64,000 nucleotides of DNA, from positions 248,001 through 312,000 of the forward strand of contig CAWFSJ010000007.1 in assembly GCA_963818505.1 (NCBI GenBank). The letters run 5' to 3'. Under the pieces are notes generated by a model, which had not been told where the DNA came from, made no database searches, and saw only the letters and a program-made list of their open reading frames with translations. This document shows, piece after piece, positions 51,094 to 60,700 of the stretch. The DNA is from JADKAV01 sp963818505. Lineage in GTDB: Bacteria; Actinomycetota; Actinomycetes; S36-B12; UBA10799. Each line of letters starts with the position of its first letter. Positions within the stretch are counted from its first letter, which is position 1. The position numbers were made by a program, and so were the translations under genes.

Positions 51094-54000
51094 TTAGGCG
51101 ACTGCGGCAGCGAACAGAGCGAAAAGATCTCCGGGTAGCGGGGATTCCAGACGCCAGGTGATCGCCATCGGCCGTTCCCCCGTGTGCTCGACGTAGTGGG
51201 CTGGTCCGAGGAACCAGAATGCCCGCGTGGTTGTGTCCAAGCGAGCGAAGAAGAGTTGTGTCGTGGGTGGTCCCAAGCCGCGGTACCGTCGGCCGGTTGG
51301 CCCGTCCTCGGGGGTTGTCGACTGACTCTCCCAATGCAGCAGATGTCGGTTGATCGCGTAGTCGCGGTAGCGGGTGGTAGGAGAGAAGTGGCCAACGCTC
51401 TTGTTCAGCGTGATGACGTGAATATCGGCGGCCCGCTCGTGAAGATGGATGGTGCCCTCTCGCCAGGGGCGTGTTCTTGCTGCGTTCCCAGTGGCGAATG
51501 CCGCAAGAATTTCGAGGCGGGTGTAGCGGGCGTGTAGGCGCAACGGCACGTCGGGGTGGGTCTGTAGGGGAGGCTGTACATGATCCACGTCCAGCACTTC
51601 GAAGAGGGCCTTAAGGTCGGCAAGAATTCGCGGGTGCTGCCGGATCAGTTCCATGGCTTGGGCCACGGTCGTGTCCTTACTCGTGATCTTTTCGGTCATG
51701 GCAGCGACCAGCATCCGCTCCAATTGGCTGCCTGTTTGTTCTCCCCGGAGTGCTGAGGGGTACCCCTCGAGGCGAAGCGTGTCATCCACGTGGAGCAATC
51801 GGTTCACGGCTGCCCTAAGCGCCTGTTCGTGCGGTCCCTGCGAACTGACTGCCAATCCGGCGTCTTGCATCAGGGAAGACCATGTATGTGTCCCGTCGTA
51901 TACATCCGTTAGTTCTAGGCCGCTGTGTTCGAGGTAGGTTCTCAACTCTGCCTTGTGTCCAGCCATGACCATGCTGCGCAGTTCCTCGACTTTGGCGCGC
52001 CAGCGGCTAGGCACCGCGTCTCGGATGCTGTGCAGAACCTCGTCGCGGGCGACGGGGTCGAGTTGCATGTGACAGCCGGCGGGTAGGTAAGGGAAACCGG
52101 TTCGGACGGCCCGCTCAAGTTCCTTTCGGGTTCCTCCCAGGAGGGCCCGGTAACGCCGGTCGAAGCGAAACTCAGTGCGGTGATGACCGATGAAGTCGAG
52201 AACAAGACAGTCCGTCTTGCCGACCGCTTTGCGCAAGCCACGGCCGAGTTGCTGCAGGAACAGCACAGGGCTCTCGGTTGGACGCAGAAGCAGCAGAGTG
52301 TCTACGACAGGAACATCAATCCCCTCGTTGAATAGGTCGACGCTGAAGACCACTTGCACGCGTCCGTCGCGCAGATCAGTTAGCGCCTGCTCGCGAAGCA
52401 CCCGAGGGGTGCGCCCCGATACATGGACTGCAGGGATCCCCAAGCGTGTGAATTCCGCGGCCATGAACTCCGCGTGAGCGATATCGACGCAGAAGCCAAG
52501 CGCCCGGAAACCCGGGTCGGTTCGCTGCCTGATTTCTTGCACAACGTGTCTGACCCAGCGATGGTCACCCGTGTACACCCTCGAGAGCTCGGCGACGTCG
52601 TAGCCAGACCCACGGATCCAGCGCACACGGCTCAGGTCGGTTCCGTCACTGATTCCGAAGTAGGTGAAAGGACTCAGGCGGTGCTGATCAATGGCATCCC
52701 ACAACCTGAGCTCGGCCGCGATCTTGTCCCCAAACCACTGCAGGATCGGCTGACCGTCCGAGCGTTCGGGCGTGGCCGTCATGCCGAGCAGTTCAAGGGG
52801 ACGAAGATGCTCGAGGACCCGCTGGTACGTGTCCGCGGCAGCGTGATGGAACTCATCGATGATGACTACGTCGAAGTGAGTCGGATCCAGAGAGCCGAGG
52901 GTGTGCAGACTCTGCACCGAGGCGAAGACGTACTCGAACTCGGCCGGGCGCTGACCGTCAACCCAAAGCTCACCGAAGGCCCCGTCGCGCAAGTGCTGCC
53001 GGATGGTCGCTCGGGCTTGTGTCAGCAGTTCCTTGCGGTGGGCGATGAACAACAGTCGAGCGCGAGGCAACTGCGCCTGCAGCCTGCCGTACCAGACCGC
53101 CGCCATCACCGTTTTGCCGGTGCCTGTGGCCGCCACCAGGAGGTTTCGGTGCTGTCCGCGATCCCGGGATACCTCGATCTGTTCCAGCAAGCGCTCCTGG
53201 AACGGCTCCAACCTGATCTCCACCGGACTGAGCTCCGTGCCCACTGGAAGTTGCCGTGTGCGCTCGGCGAACTCCACGGCATCGAAGGCCAGGAAGTCAC
53301 CTCCTTCCCAGTAACCCTCGAATACGGCCCGGACCTTGTCCAGCACGTCTCTGTTGCGTTGTTCGGACACGCGCAGGTTCCACTCGAGCCCGGTGTGCTG
53401 GGCTTGATGAGTCAGATTCGAAGAGCCGATGAAGGCGGTCGAAGATCCGGAACGACGACCGAAGAGCCAGGCTTTGGCGTGCAGTCTCGTGCCGGAAGTG
53501 TCATACGAGACGCGTACCTCAGCGCCCAGGCGCGTTAGGTCGCGCAATGCCTCCAGTTGAGTGCTTCCGGTGTAGGTCGTTGTGAGCACTCGCAGCCGGC
53601 GACCTTGCGCGCAGTGTCGCGCCAATGCGGCGCGAACGGGGTTGAGTCCGCTGTGACGGATGAAAGCCATCACAAGGTCGATAGAGTCGGCTGACGCGAT
53701 CTCGGAGTCAATCTGACTCATCAACCGAGGCTCACCAGGTGCATTGGTGAGCAACGTGGTGTCCACGAGAGGGGTTAACGGTCGCGGGTAGTGACGAATG
53801 CTGCCATCCGGCTGAACAGTGCCGATGCCGTGCAGTACCTCTAGGTCCTTCGTGAGGGCGTCTGGGGACATGTCGGCCGGCACAAGAGCCTGAAGGTCAT
53901 CAGCTAGGCGAGCCGCAAGCTGCGAGGCAACCGCCAGGCGATTCGCCAGAGGTATTGACTCGACAGCGCGCCTAATCATGGTCCCGATGTGAAGGGCCAA

Positions 54001-54126
54001 TCGATCCCCGGCCTCGTGCTTGTTGAGTCCCTCCAATTGTGCCGTGCGTTGCTGATCTTGCACCGATCGTGCCAGCGCCTGAGTCAACAGTCGCTCGTAA
54101 ACTCCCGGTGGCAGTTCCCCGTCCAT
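51094..54126 (-). CDS. PLD-nuclease/DEAD-helicase/DUF3427 fusion protein
   Basis: A 1010-residue SF2 helicase fusion. A PLD-like nuclease domain (about 120-275) has one HxK motif (RLHAKAW, His216/Lys218) and a downstream SSN signature. The helicase part (about 300-680) has Walker A ATGTGKT (333-339), motif II DEFHH (424-428), motif III TAT (450-452) and motif VI QLGRGLR. The last part resembles DUF3427. This organisation is seen in bacterial restriction- or repair-like proteins that degrade DNA; a defence role is plausible but unproven. It lies directly beside the initiator tRNA. Single gene, no methylase nearby. Confidence 0.87.
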   Translation of the reverse strand: MDGELPPGVYERLLTQALARSVQDQQRTAQLEGLNKHEAGDRLALHIGTMIRRAVESIPLANRLAVASQLAARLADDLQALVPADMSPDALTKDLEVLHGIGTVQPDGSIRHYPRPLTPLVDTTLLTNAPGEPRLMSQIDSEIASADSIDLVMAFIRHSGLNPVRAALARHCAQGRRLRVLTTTYTGSTQLEALRDLTRLGAEVRVSYDTSGTRLHAKAWLFGRRSGSSTAFIGSSNLTHQAQHTGLEWNLRVSEQRNRDVLDKVRAVFEGYWEGGDFLAFDAVEFAERTRQLPVGTELSPVEIRLEPFQERLLEQIEVSRDRGQHRNLLVAATGTGKTVMAAVWYGRLQAQLPRARLLFIAHRKELLTQARATIRQHLRDGAFGELWVDGQRPAEFEYVFASVQSLHTLGSLDPTHFDVVIIDEFHHAAADTYQRVLEHLRPLELLGMTATPERSDGQPILQWFGDKIAAELRLWDAIDQHRLSPFTYFGISDGTDLSRVRWIRGSGYDVAELSRVYTGDHRWVRHVVQEIRQRTDPGFRALGFCVDIAHAEFMAAEFTRLGIPAVHVSGRTPRVLREQALTDLRDGRVQVVFSVDLFNEGIDVPVVDTLLLLRPTESPVLFLQQLGRGLRKAVGKTDCLVLDFIGHHRTEFRFDRRYRALLGGTRKELERAVRTGFPYLPAGCHMQLDPVARDEVLHSIRDAVPSRWRAKVEELRSMVMAGHKAELRTYLEHSGLELTDVYDGTHTWSSLMQDAGLAVSSQGPHEQALRAAVNRLLHVDDTLRLEGYPSALRGEQTGSQLERMLVAAMTEKITSKDTTVAQAMELIRQHPRILADLKALFEVLDVDHVQPPLQTHPDVPLRLHARYTRLEILAAFATGNAARTRPWREGTIHLHERAADIHVITLNKSVGHFSPTTRYRDYAINRHLLHWESQSTTPEDGPTGRRYRGLGPPTTQLFFARLDTTTRAFWFLGPAHYVEHTGERPMAITWRLESPLPGDLFALFAAAVA

Positions 54127-54265
54127 GGGTTCGGAGTATGGCAGCTACAGCAGCACGGTCTCGAGGCGAAGCAGGCCACCGGTTCTCTGCAGTCCATCGG
54201 GGCGGCGGGAATCATCCCTCGGTCCGGCGGCCTCGATCCTCCCAAACCCCGCCCGTGCGCAAGAC

Positions 54266-54307
54266 AGACGAAGAAGCCCGGTCCCAAGGGACCGGGCTTC
54301 TTCGTCT
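54266..54307 (-). terminator. Terminator of the initiator tRNA
   Basis: A perfect 20-bp stem (54266-54285 with 54288-54307) enclosing AA on the plus strand, located 2 bp beyond the tRNA 3' end. The stem is GC-rich at its core and followed on the minus strand by a T-rich stretch (TGTCTTG). Confidence 0.85.
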
Positions 54308-54309
54308 AG

Positions 54310-54383
54310 TGGCGGGGGCAGGATTTGAACCTGCGACCTCTGGGTTATGAGCCCAGCGAGCTACCGAACTGCTCCACCCCGCG
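54310..54383 (-). tRNA. Initiator tRNA-fMet (anticodon CAU)
   Basis: A 74-nt tRNA read on the minus strand. 5' CGCGGGG pairs with CCCCGC at the 3' side, positions 1 and 72 are a C-C mismatch, and the anticodon stem ends in three G-C pairs (GGG/CCC) round CAU, all signs of initiator rather than elongator Met. The T loop reads TTCAAAT. CCA is not encoded; A73 is followed by CTAG. The GGTAGCTCG D-arm is like that of other actinobacteria. Confidence 0.95.
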
Positions 54384-54394
54384 TCGGTTCCCCA

Positions 54395-54400
54395 ACTATA
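54395..54400 (-). promoter_or_regulatory. -10 box (TATAGT) of the initiator tRNA
   Basis: On the minus strand TATAGT, about 11 nt before the tRNA 5' end; a -35-like TTCAAC stands 17 bp further up. Confidence 0.5.
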
Positions 54401-54445
54401 GCAATGCCCCCGCCGCAGTTGAACACGCCGCCCATGTGAGGTGGC

Positions 54446-55204
54446 TCATGCCCCAGTGATCGGGGCGTCGAAGTAGGTGTCCGGGTAGGGCTCGTCATTC
54501 AGCGTGTAGTGCCACCACTCCTCGGGGAGGTTGGTGAAACCGGCGGCGGTCATCGCGTCCACGAGGACGCGGCGGTTGGCCTTCTGCTGGTCGGTGATCC
54601 GGTTGGTCTCGGTGGCGGATTTCGGGTCGAAGCAGTCGAAGCCAGTGCCCATGTCCACGGAGGTGTCCGCGAACCGTTGACCGACCGGTGCGGCGCAGTC
54701 GACCAGCGGATCGCCGAGTGTCCACTGCGGGCTGAGCCCGGTGCCCTCGGGAACGATCGTCAAGTCCACGGTCGATCCGCGGCTGTGCCCGCTCTTCTCG
54801 AGGATGTACCCCTGGGGGAACAGGACGTCCTTCTCCAGTCGCGGGTAGAACTCCGCGCGGGTCACGTCGTCCTCGGGATCCTGTGCCCAGGCGACGAAGT
54901 CGTCGACGGCCCGCTGCGGCCGGTAGCAGTCGTAGGCCTTCAGCGTGTAACCCTGCGCCGACACCTCGGTCTGCGCCTTCGCGACCGCTTCGGCTGCCGG
55001 TTCGGTCAGCCAGCAGTCGGCGGCGTCGTAGCCCGTGACCGGGCGGCCGAGAAAGTTGTGTTCGCCGTAGTAGCGCATCTCCTGGAGAACGTCGGGTGCC
55101 ACGTCCGATAGGCGCACGAAGCCCTCGGGTGGACCCCCGGCGGACTCCGTCTGCGAGCAGCCCGCCACGACGAGAACGGCAGCCATGAGCGCGAGAGTTC
55201 TCAT
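54446..55204 (-). CDS. D-alanyl-D-alanine dipeptidase family lipoprotein (VanX-like, M15D)
   Basis: A 252-residue zinc D,D-dipeptidase homologue with a lipoprotein signal (VLVVAGCS, Cys16), so it faces the cell wall. VanX motifs: SGHSRGSTVDLTI (zinc His and Asp), WTLGDP, and EEWWHYTL (catalytic Glu and zinc His). Acting outside, it probably recycles peptidoglycan D-Ala-D-Ala; cytoplasmic VanX resistance enzymes lack such a signal. Coupled to the hydrolase upstream (4-bp overlap). Confidence 0.92.
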   Translation of the reverse strand: MRTLALMAAVLVVAGCSQTESAGGPPEGFVRLSDVAPDVLQEMRYYGEHNFLGRPVTGYDAADCWLTEPAAEAVAKAQTEVSAQGYTLKAYDCYRPQRAVDDFVAWAQDPEDDVTRAEFYPRLEKDVLFPQGYILEKSGHSRGSTVDLTIVPEGTGLSPQWTLGDPLVDCAAPVGQRFADTSVDMGTGFDCFDPKSATETNRITDQQKANRRVLVDAMTAAGFTNLPEEWWHYTLNDEPYPDTYFDAPITGA

Positions 55205-55761
55205 AGTGCGATTCTGGCCGTTCCCCCGCGAGGTAATCCCGCGACGAATCCGGCCAGCAACTCCCGCCCCTGCGGCCAGTCGCCGAGGCCGGAGTCGGCG
55301 TTGATATGACCCAACGCGCCGGCGACCACGAACTCCGCGCCCAAGTCCTCGGCGAAGGTCCGCGCGAAGGCGGCATCCGCGTACGGATCGTCAGCGCTGC
55401 CCACAACCAGCGACGGGAACGGCAGCCGATCACGCGGGAACCGGGCGAACTCCCCGGCCGCTTCCGGAAACTCCTCGGAAGCGGGATCCACCGGCGCCAC
55501 CAGCATCGCCCCGGCTACTCGCGCGTCCGACTCCGCTGCCCAGATCGGTACCAGCAGACACGCCAGGCTGTGCGCGACGAGCACCGGCGGCTTCGGAGCC
55601 GCGTCCACCGCTGAATCGAGTGCCGTGACCCAGTCCGCGCGTCTGGGCGCGTCCCAGTCCGACGGCGCGAAGCGCATGAACGCCGGGTCGTGCTCCCACA
55701 GCGTCTGCCAGTGCGTCGGGCCTGAGTTGTAGATGCCCGGCAGAAGGATGAACGAACTCAC
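55201..55761 (-). CDS. RBBP9/YdeN-type alpha/beta hydrolase
   Basis: A 186-residue serine hydrolase with an intact triad: Ser in LVAHSLACLL, Asp in VGSADDPYA and His in GALGHINADSGLGDWPQG, the last a family hallmark. RBBP9/YdeN proteins hydrolyse small esters or aminopeptides. Its stop overlaps the VanX-like start (ATGA), so they are co-translated. Confidence 0.9.
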   Translation of the reverse strand: MSSFILLPGIYNSGPTHWQTLWEHDPAFMRFAPSDWDAPRRADWVTALDSAVDAAPKPPVLVAHSLACLLVPIWAAESDARVAGAMLVAPVDPASEEFPEAAGEFARFPRDRLPFPSLVVGSADDPYADAAFARTFAEDLGAEFVVAGALGHINADSGLGDWPQGRELLAGFVAGLPRGGTARIAL

Positions 55762-55877
55762 CAGGGCATCGTCACATGTACCGGGCGGTGACGGCTGCTA
55801 TGAGCAATCTCACCCGGCGCATTGCCACTGGCAGGGCTCGGGCGCCCGTACCCTGGAAGCAGAGAGAGGAGCCAACC

Positions 55878-56120
55878 ATGGCCATCAACAAGGACGACAT
55901 CAAGGGTCGCGCGAAGGTCGCTGCCGGTGCAGTGACTGGTAACAAGGACCTCGAGAACGAGGGCCGCATCGACCGCATCGCCGGCGACGCGAAGAAGCAG
56001 TTGGACAAGGCGGCCGTGAAGGCCAAGGATCTGCTGGGCACCGGAACGTCGCAGGCTTCCGGCTGGGTCGACCAGGCCAAGACCGCAGCCGAAGGCCTCA
56101 TCGACAAGATCAAGAAGTAG
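55878..56120 (+). CDS. CsbD-like stress protein
   Basis: An 80-residue CsbD family protein: MAINKDDIKGRAKVAAGAVTGNKDLENEGRIDRIAGDAKKQL. It is small, charged and helical. CsbD is induced by general stress in other bacteria; no motif for that is clear here. AGAGGAG precedes ATG 55878. Longer readings lack family similarity. Confidence 0.9.
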   Translation: MAINKDDIKGRAKVAAGAVTGNKDLENEGRIDRIAGDAKKQLDKAAVKAKDLLGTGTSQASGWVDQAKTAAEGLIDKIKK

Positions 56121-56126
56121 TACCGG

Positions 56127-56279
56127 CTGTCCGAGGTGGTGGAGCAGGTCGCGGAGACATTGGCATTGCTCAGTGACCCTGAGGTGCTGGCCCAGATCCG
56201 GGCCTCACGCGACGAAGTGGCCACAGGGCAGCGGGTCGCCATGACCAAGGAGCAGGCGCTGGCAAGGGCTCGCCAGTGA
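56127..56279 (+). pseudogene. Antitoxin remnant (RelB/Phd-type) without start
   Basis: Reads LSEVVEQVAETLALLSDPEVLAQI...MTKEQALARARQ and stops at 56279. The N-terminal DNA-binding half is missing and the fragment seems to start after an internal deletion. The stop overlaps the toxin remnant by 4 bp, as in working pairs. Confidence 0.72.
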
Positions 56280-56532
56280 CTTACGCCGTCATGTGGACGG
56301 CGACGGCCGGGGGCTCTTAAGCGATTGCCGCAGAAGGTTGCCGCGGCTGCGGTGGAGTCCATCTAAGGGTCACTGGACCCGCCTCTGGGCAAGCCCCTGC
56401 GTTTCGAACTCGAGGGCCTGCACAGCGCACGCAGGGGCGACTACCGCTTGATCTCCGAGATCGACGAGGTGCGCGGAGAAGGTCACGATCATGGCCATCC
56501 AGCATCGGTCGGACGTGTATCGCCGACGCTGA
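56276..56532 (+). pseudogene. RelE/ParE-type toxin remnant
   Basis: Starts GTG 56276 with TYAVMWTATA, then a stop and at least one frame change. Later frames give GKPLRFELEGLHSARRGDYRLISEIDEV and VTIMAIQHRSDVYRRR, which are the conserved RelE core and C-terminus. The toxin cannot be made. The P450 gene follows after 47 bp. Confidence 0.78.
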
Positions 56533-56567
56533 GGCGGACAGCACCCGAGGCTCACCGCGCCACCTGG

Positions 56568-56573
56568 CAGGAT
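56568..56573 (+). promoter_or_regulatory. -10 box (CAGGAT), leaderless P450 gene
   Basis: Ends 6 nt before GTG 56580; overlaps nothing else. Confidence 0.4.
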
Positions 56574-56579
56574 CGAGGC

Positions 56580-57770
56580 GTGGAACTGACCGCGCCCGGG
56601 CCCAGTGGCCTGGACATGCTGCGCGGCGCCCCGATGATGATCCGGGACCCGCTCGGGTTCCTCGGCCAGCAGTGGCGCAAGCACGGCGACGTCGTGCAGT
56701 TCCCGGTCCCGAGCCCGCCCTCCTACCTGGTCAACCACCCCGACGCGGTGGACCGGGTACTGCGGGGCAACCACAAGAACTACGGCAAGGACACGCTGCA
56801 ATACCGCCGGCTGAGCCTGCTCACCGGCTTCGGGCTGCTCACCGCGGACACCGACCTGTGGCGCACGCAGCGGCCCGTGGTCCAGCCCGCCTTCGGGGCC
56901 GACCTCGCACCGGCGGTGGACAAGGCCACCCACGCTGCCTGCTCGCGCATCGACTGGCCCGACGGCGTGCGTGACGTCGACGCCGACATTCTGCGTATCA
57001 CCCTCGAGGTGGTGGGGGAGGTGCTGTTCGGCGCGGACCTGACCGGCAGCGCGGCCGACCTGGCCGAGGCCACGCTGTCCGGGCTGGAAGTGGTGGTCAA
57101 GAAGTCCTCGCCGCTGTCGGCCCCGCTGTGGCTGCCGACGCCGAACAACCGTCAACTGGCGACGGCCAAGGCCCGGCTGGACCAGGCGGTGCGCGAGCTC
57201 ACCGCTCGGCCCGCGCCCGACGGCACTCTGCTGCGCCTGCTGCAGGACGGCGCCGATCCGCAGACCGTGCGCGACCAGGTCGTAACCTTCCTGGTCGCCG
57301 GGCACGAGACCGTGGCCAGTGCCCTGACCTGGAGCCTCTACCTGCTGGCCCAGTACCCGACCGACGCGACGTCGGTTGACGTCTTCAACGAGGCGCTTCG
57401 CTTGTACCCGCCGGCCTGGTTGATCACGCGCCAGTCTCTAGGTCCGGATGAACTCGCCGGCGTCGAGATCCCCGAGGGTGCGCTCATCATCACCTCGCCG
57501 TACTGGCTGCACCGGCACCCGGCGGCGTGGGACGAAACGGAGGAGTTCCGCCCGGGCCGCACCCTCCCGCGCACCGGCTACGTCCCGTTCGGCGCCGGGC
57601 CACGGTTGTGCATCGGCCGGGGGATGTCCCTGGTGGAGGGCCCGATCATCCTGGACCACCTGCGCGAGCGTTACACGTTCAAGACCGTGCGCGCGGTCCG
57701 GATGAAGCCGGAGGTCACGCTGCGACCGGTGGGCGGCATGCCATTGCGGGTCACACGGGTGGCGCACTGA
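56580..57770 (+). CDS. Cytochrome P450
   Basis: A 396-residue soluble P450 monooxygenase. I-helix AGHETVASALTW, K-helix ExxR in NEALRLYPPAW, and the haem loop PFGAGPRLCIGRG with the Cys ligand are all intact. The sequence pattern resembles CYP110/CYP102-like or fatty-acid-type P450s (AGHETVAS). GTG 56580 is preferred: it follows a 6-nt -10 spacing, and longer readings run through the toxin remnant. No ferredoxin is adjacent; the ferredoxin reductase-like gene at 27.5 kb is a candidate partner. Confidence 0.92.
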   Translation: MELTAPGPSGLDMLRGAPMMIRDPLGFLGQQWRKHGDVVQFPVPSPPSYLVNHPDAVDRVLRGNHKNYGKDTLQYRRLSLLTGFGLLTADTDLWRTQRPVVQPAFGADLAPAVDKATHAACSRIDWPDGVRDVDADILRITLEVVGEVLFGADLTGSAADLAEATLSGLEVVVKKSSPLSAPLWLPTPNNRQLATAKARLDQAVRELTARPAPDGTLLRLLQDGADPQTVRDQVVTFLVAGHETVASALTWSLYLLAQYPTDATSVDVFNEALRLYPPAWLITRQSLGPDELAGVEIPEGALIITSPYWLHRHPAAWDETEEFRPGRTLPRTGYVPFGAGPRLCIGRGMSLVEGPIILDHLRERYTFKTVRAVRMKPEVTLRPVGGMPLRVTRVAH

Positions 57771-60700
57771 TCGGGTGGCGGACGACCACCCGGTTCCCAC
57801 CCGACTGCTTCGCGTCGTACAGGGCGCGGTCGGCGCTTTTGAGAACGCCGTCGGCGTCCTGGCCCGACTGCACCAGCACCCCGCCGACGCTGACCGTGAT
57901 CCGCGCGGTCGCACCATGACCCAAGTCGACGGGTTGGGACAAGCCGGACCGGATCTTCTCGGCGATGGTCGTCATCTGCTCAAGGGTGTGGATCCCGCGC
58001 AGCACGACGATGAACTCGTCTCCACCGACCCGGGCAAGCACGTCGTCGCTGCGCACCGCCGTGCGCAGACGTTCGCTGGCGGTGACCAGGACGTGGTCGC
58101 CGGCGGGGTGGCCGTACTGGTCGTTGATCCGTTTCAGCCCGTCGAGGTCGAGGGCAAGAACCCCGATCCGGGTGCCAGTGCGCGGGCGTTGGGTGAGCAG
58201 CTCGTCGAGGGATTCGGCCAGTCCACGGCGGTTGCCCAGCAGGGTGAGTGGGTCGTGGGTCGCTGCGTGGCGCAGGGCCTCGTGCGCGGCCCTCGCATCG
58301 CTGATGTCGACGAACTGGGCCACGAAACTCACCGGCTGGCCGTGCTGGTCGCGCAACACGGCCAGGGAGCTCTGCGCCCACAAAGTCTTGCCGTCGGCGT
58401 GAACCAGGCGGCATTCGACCACCGCGGCCGGCACCTCGCCGCCGGTGAGACGGTCGTGCAGCCGCTTCACAGAGGGCCAGTCGTCGGGGTGCACGACCTC
58501 TGACAGTCTGTGCTCCTGAAGCCAGGGGCGTGAGTGGCCGGTGATCTCGGCGAGTGTGTCGTTGACCTGCAGGAACCGCCCGGTCAGGTCGACGACTGCC
58601 ATCCCGCTGGGCGCGGCGATCATCGCGAGCCGGAACTGCTCCTCGCTGCGTGCCAAGGCGGTTACGGCCTGGACCTCGTTGTCGATGTTGCGCAGGCCCA
58701 CGATCTGGCTCACAAGGGTGCCGTGTGGGTCTGTGATCTTGGTAGCGATGGCTGAGAACCAGCGGTACTGTCCGTCGGCGCAGTGCGCACGCAGAGTCAA
58801 ACGCTCGGGTTCATTGGGCAGCAGGCCTTTCGCGAAGTCGTTGAAGGCGGGTAGGTCCTCGGGATGCACGAAGACCTTCGGGTCATGGCCGAGCACATCG
58901 CGGAAGGCGTAGCCCAGAACCTCCCCGATGCTGGGGGAGATCCAGGTGATCGTGTCCGAGGCGTCCATCCGGAAGACGACGTCGGCGGCGTGCTCGGCGA
59001 TCTCGCGGAACTCCGCCTCCCGCTCGGCGAGCAGGGCGCGAACGCGCATCTCGTTGCGGATGTCTCGCATCGTGGCCACGCACCCTGTGGTCGCAGTGCC
59101 GTCCTCGAACGGCGGCCGAACAGTTAGGGCGAACCACTGGAAGTCACCAGCGGATGTGCCCACGCGAACTTCGAGTTCACAGGTGCGGCCCCGGCGGACC
59201 TCGCCGAGCGTGCGCTGGACGGCTTCGATGTCGTTGGGATGCAGCAGGTCTATGAAGGGTCGGCCGACCGCGTCCGAAGGCCACAAACCTGTAGCCGGCG
59301 TCAAGGATCGAGATGCCCATAGAACGGTCCCGTTGTCGTCGCACTGAACGACGACGTCGGTGACCGAATCGGCGAGCAGTCGGTAGTGGGCCTCTGAGGC
59401 CGCCACTCGCTGTCGTTCGTGCTCCCGGGCGGTGATGTCCAGGACCTGCACCACGAAGCCGGTGAGTTGCTCCTCGTCGTCACGCAAGGCGCTCACGGTC
59501 ACATGGCCAATGACATGTGTTCCGTCCGGCCGCGCGTAATGGCGGACCCCGCTGAAGGAGTCCTGTTCGCCGGCACGCATCAGTCGCACGTGCTCCTCGT
59601 CGTGGGGCACCTCCGCCGGTCGAAGGATCTCCTGCCAGTGCAATCCGATGGTCTCTTCAATCGAGCGGCCAATGAAGTCGCACAGAGCGGCATTGGCCGT
59701 GGTGACGCCTCCTTCCGGTGTCACCAAACACATGGCAAGGGCGGAGTCGCGCATGGCTGCGCGGAACTTCTGCTCGCTGGCGGCAAGTTCGGTGCGGGCC
59801 AAGTGGTGTTCGTGCAGATCGCGGATCCCGCCGACCCGGCCGACCGTCGCGCCGTCGTCATCGAATATCAATCCGCGGCTCAGTTCTACCCAGCGGTACT
59901 CCCCGGAACTGTTGCGCAGTCTCACCTCGACCGTCGGGAAGCGTCCACCGGCGGTGCGGTCCGCCTTCATCTCGATCAAGCCCACGTCGTCGGGGTGGAC
60001 GAACTGCGCTGCCTCGCGACCCAGAGCCTCTTCGGGAGTCCATCCCAGCAGTGTCGTCACGGACGGGGAGATCCAGTTGATGATGCCTTCAGGCGACGAG
60101 CGGTAGACCACGTCGGTCGTGTACTCGGCCAAATAGGAGAAGGTTCGCTCGGCCTCGCGCAGCGCTTCTTCGGCCATCACCTGTTCGTGTACGTCACGCA
60201 GAGTGGCCACCGCGTACTCCAAAGTGGTGTCACTGGCCCACACGAAGACCACACTCATGTCCATCCAAAGCCACGACCTGTCTGAACGCAGGACCCGGAT
60301 GCGGCGGTTTGCCACTGTGGTTCGGTTCTCGAGACAACTGGCGAACCACTCGGTCAGACCGGCCAGGTCCTCGGCCGGAACCATCGGGTGGGCCGCACCT
60401 ATGAGGCTGCTGAGAGCGAAGCCCAGGACTCGGGTCGCGGACGGCGATGCCCAGACCGTGTAGCCCCGATTGTCGACGATGACAATGACGTCGGTCGCAT
60501 GTTCGTACACGATCGGGAAGAGGCGTTCCGGCTCGCCGGTCTGGCCCAGGGTACGCAGGATCGACAAGGTCGACGTGTGGTGGCCGGCTTCGTCGTACTC
60601 GAACTGCAGCATCGCTTCAGCGGCCACCTTGGTGCCATCGGCCTTGCTGAGGTCGAACCGCAGGCCGATGCGGTCCAGGTGCTGGGTGAGCGCTTGCTGG

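Noticed and set aside
54310..54383. Elongator tRNA-Met or tRNA-Ile2
   Set aside because: Three G-C pairs in the anticodon stem and the mismatched 1-72 pair are initiator features.
51094..54383. Integrated element at the tRNA
   Set aside because: No integrase and no repeat of the tRNA 3' end found near the helicase; accessory origin remains only a possibility.
56448..56579. Longer start of the P450
   Set aside because: The extension reads through the toxin remnant and lacks P450 features; GTG 56580 has a -10 at 6 nt.
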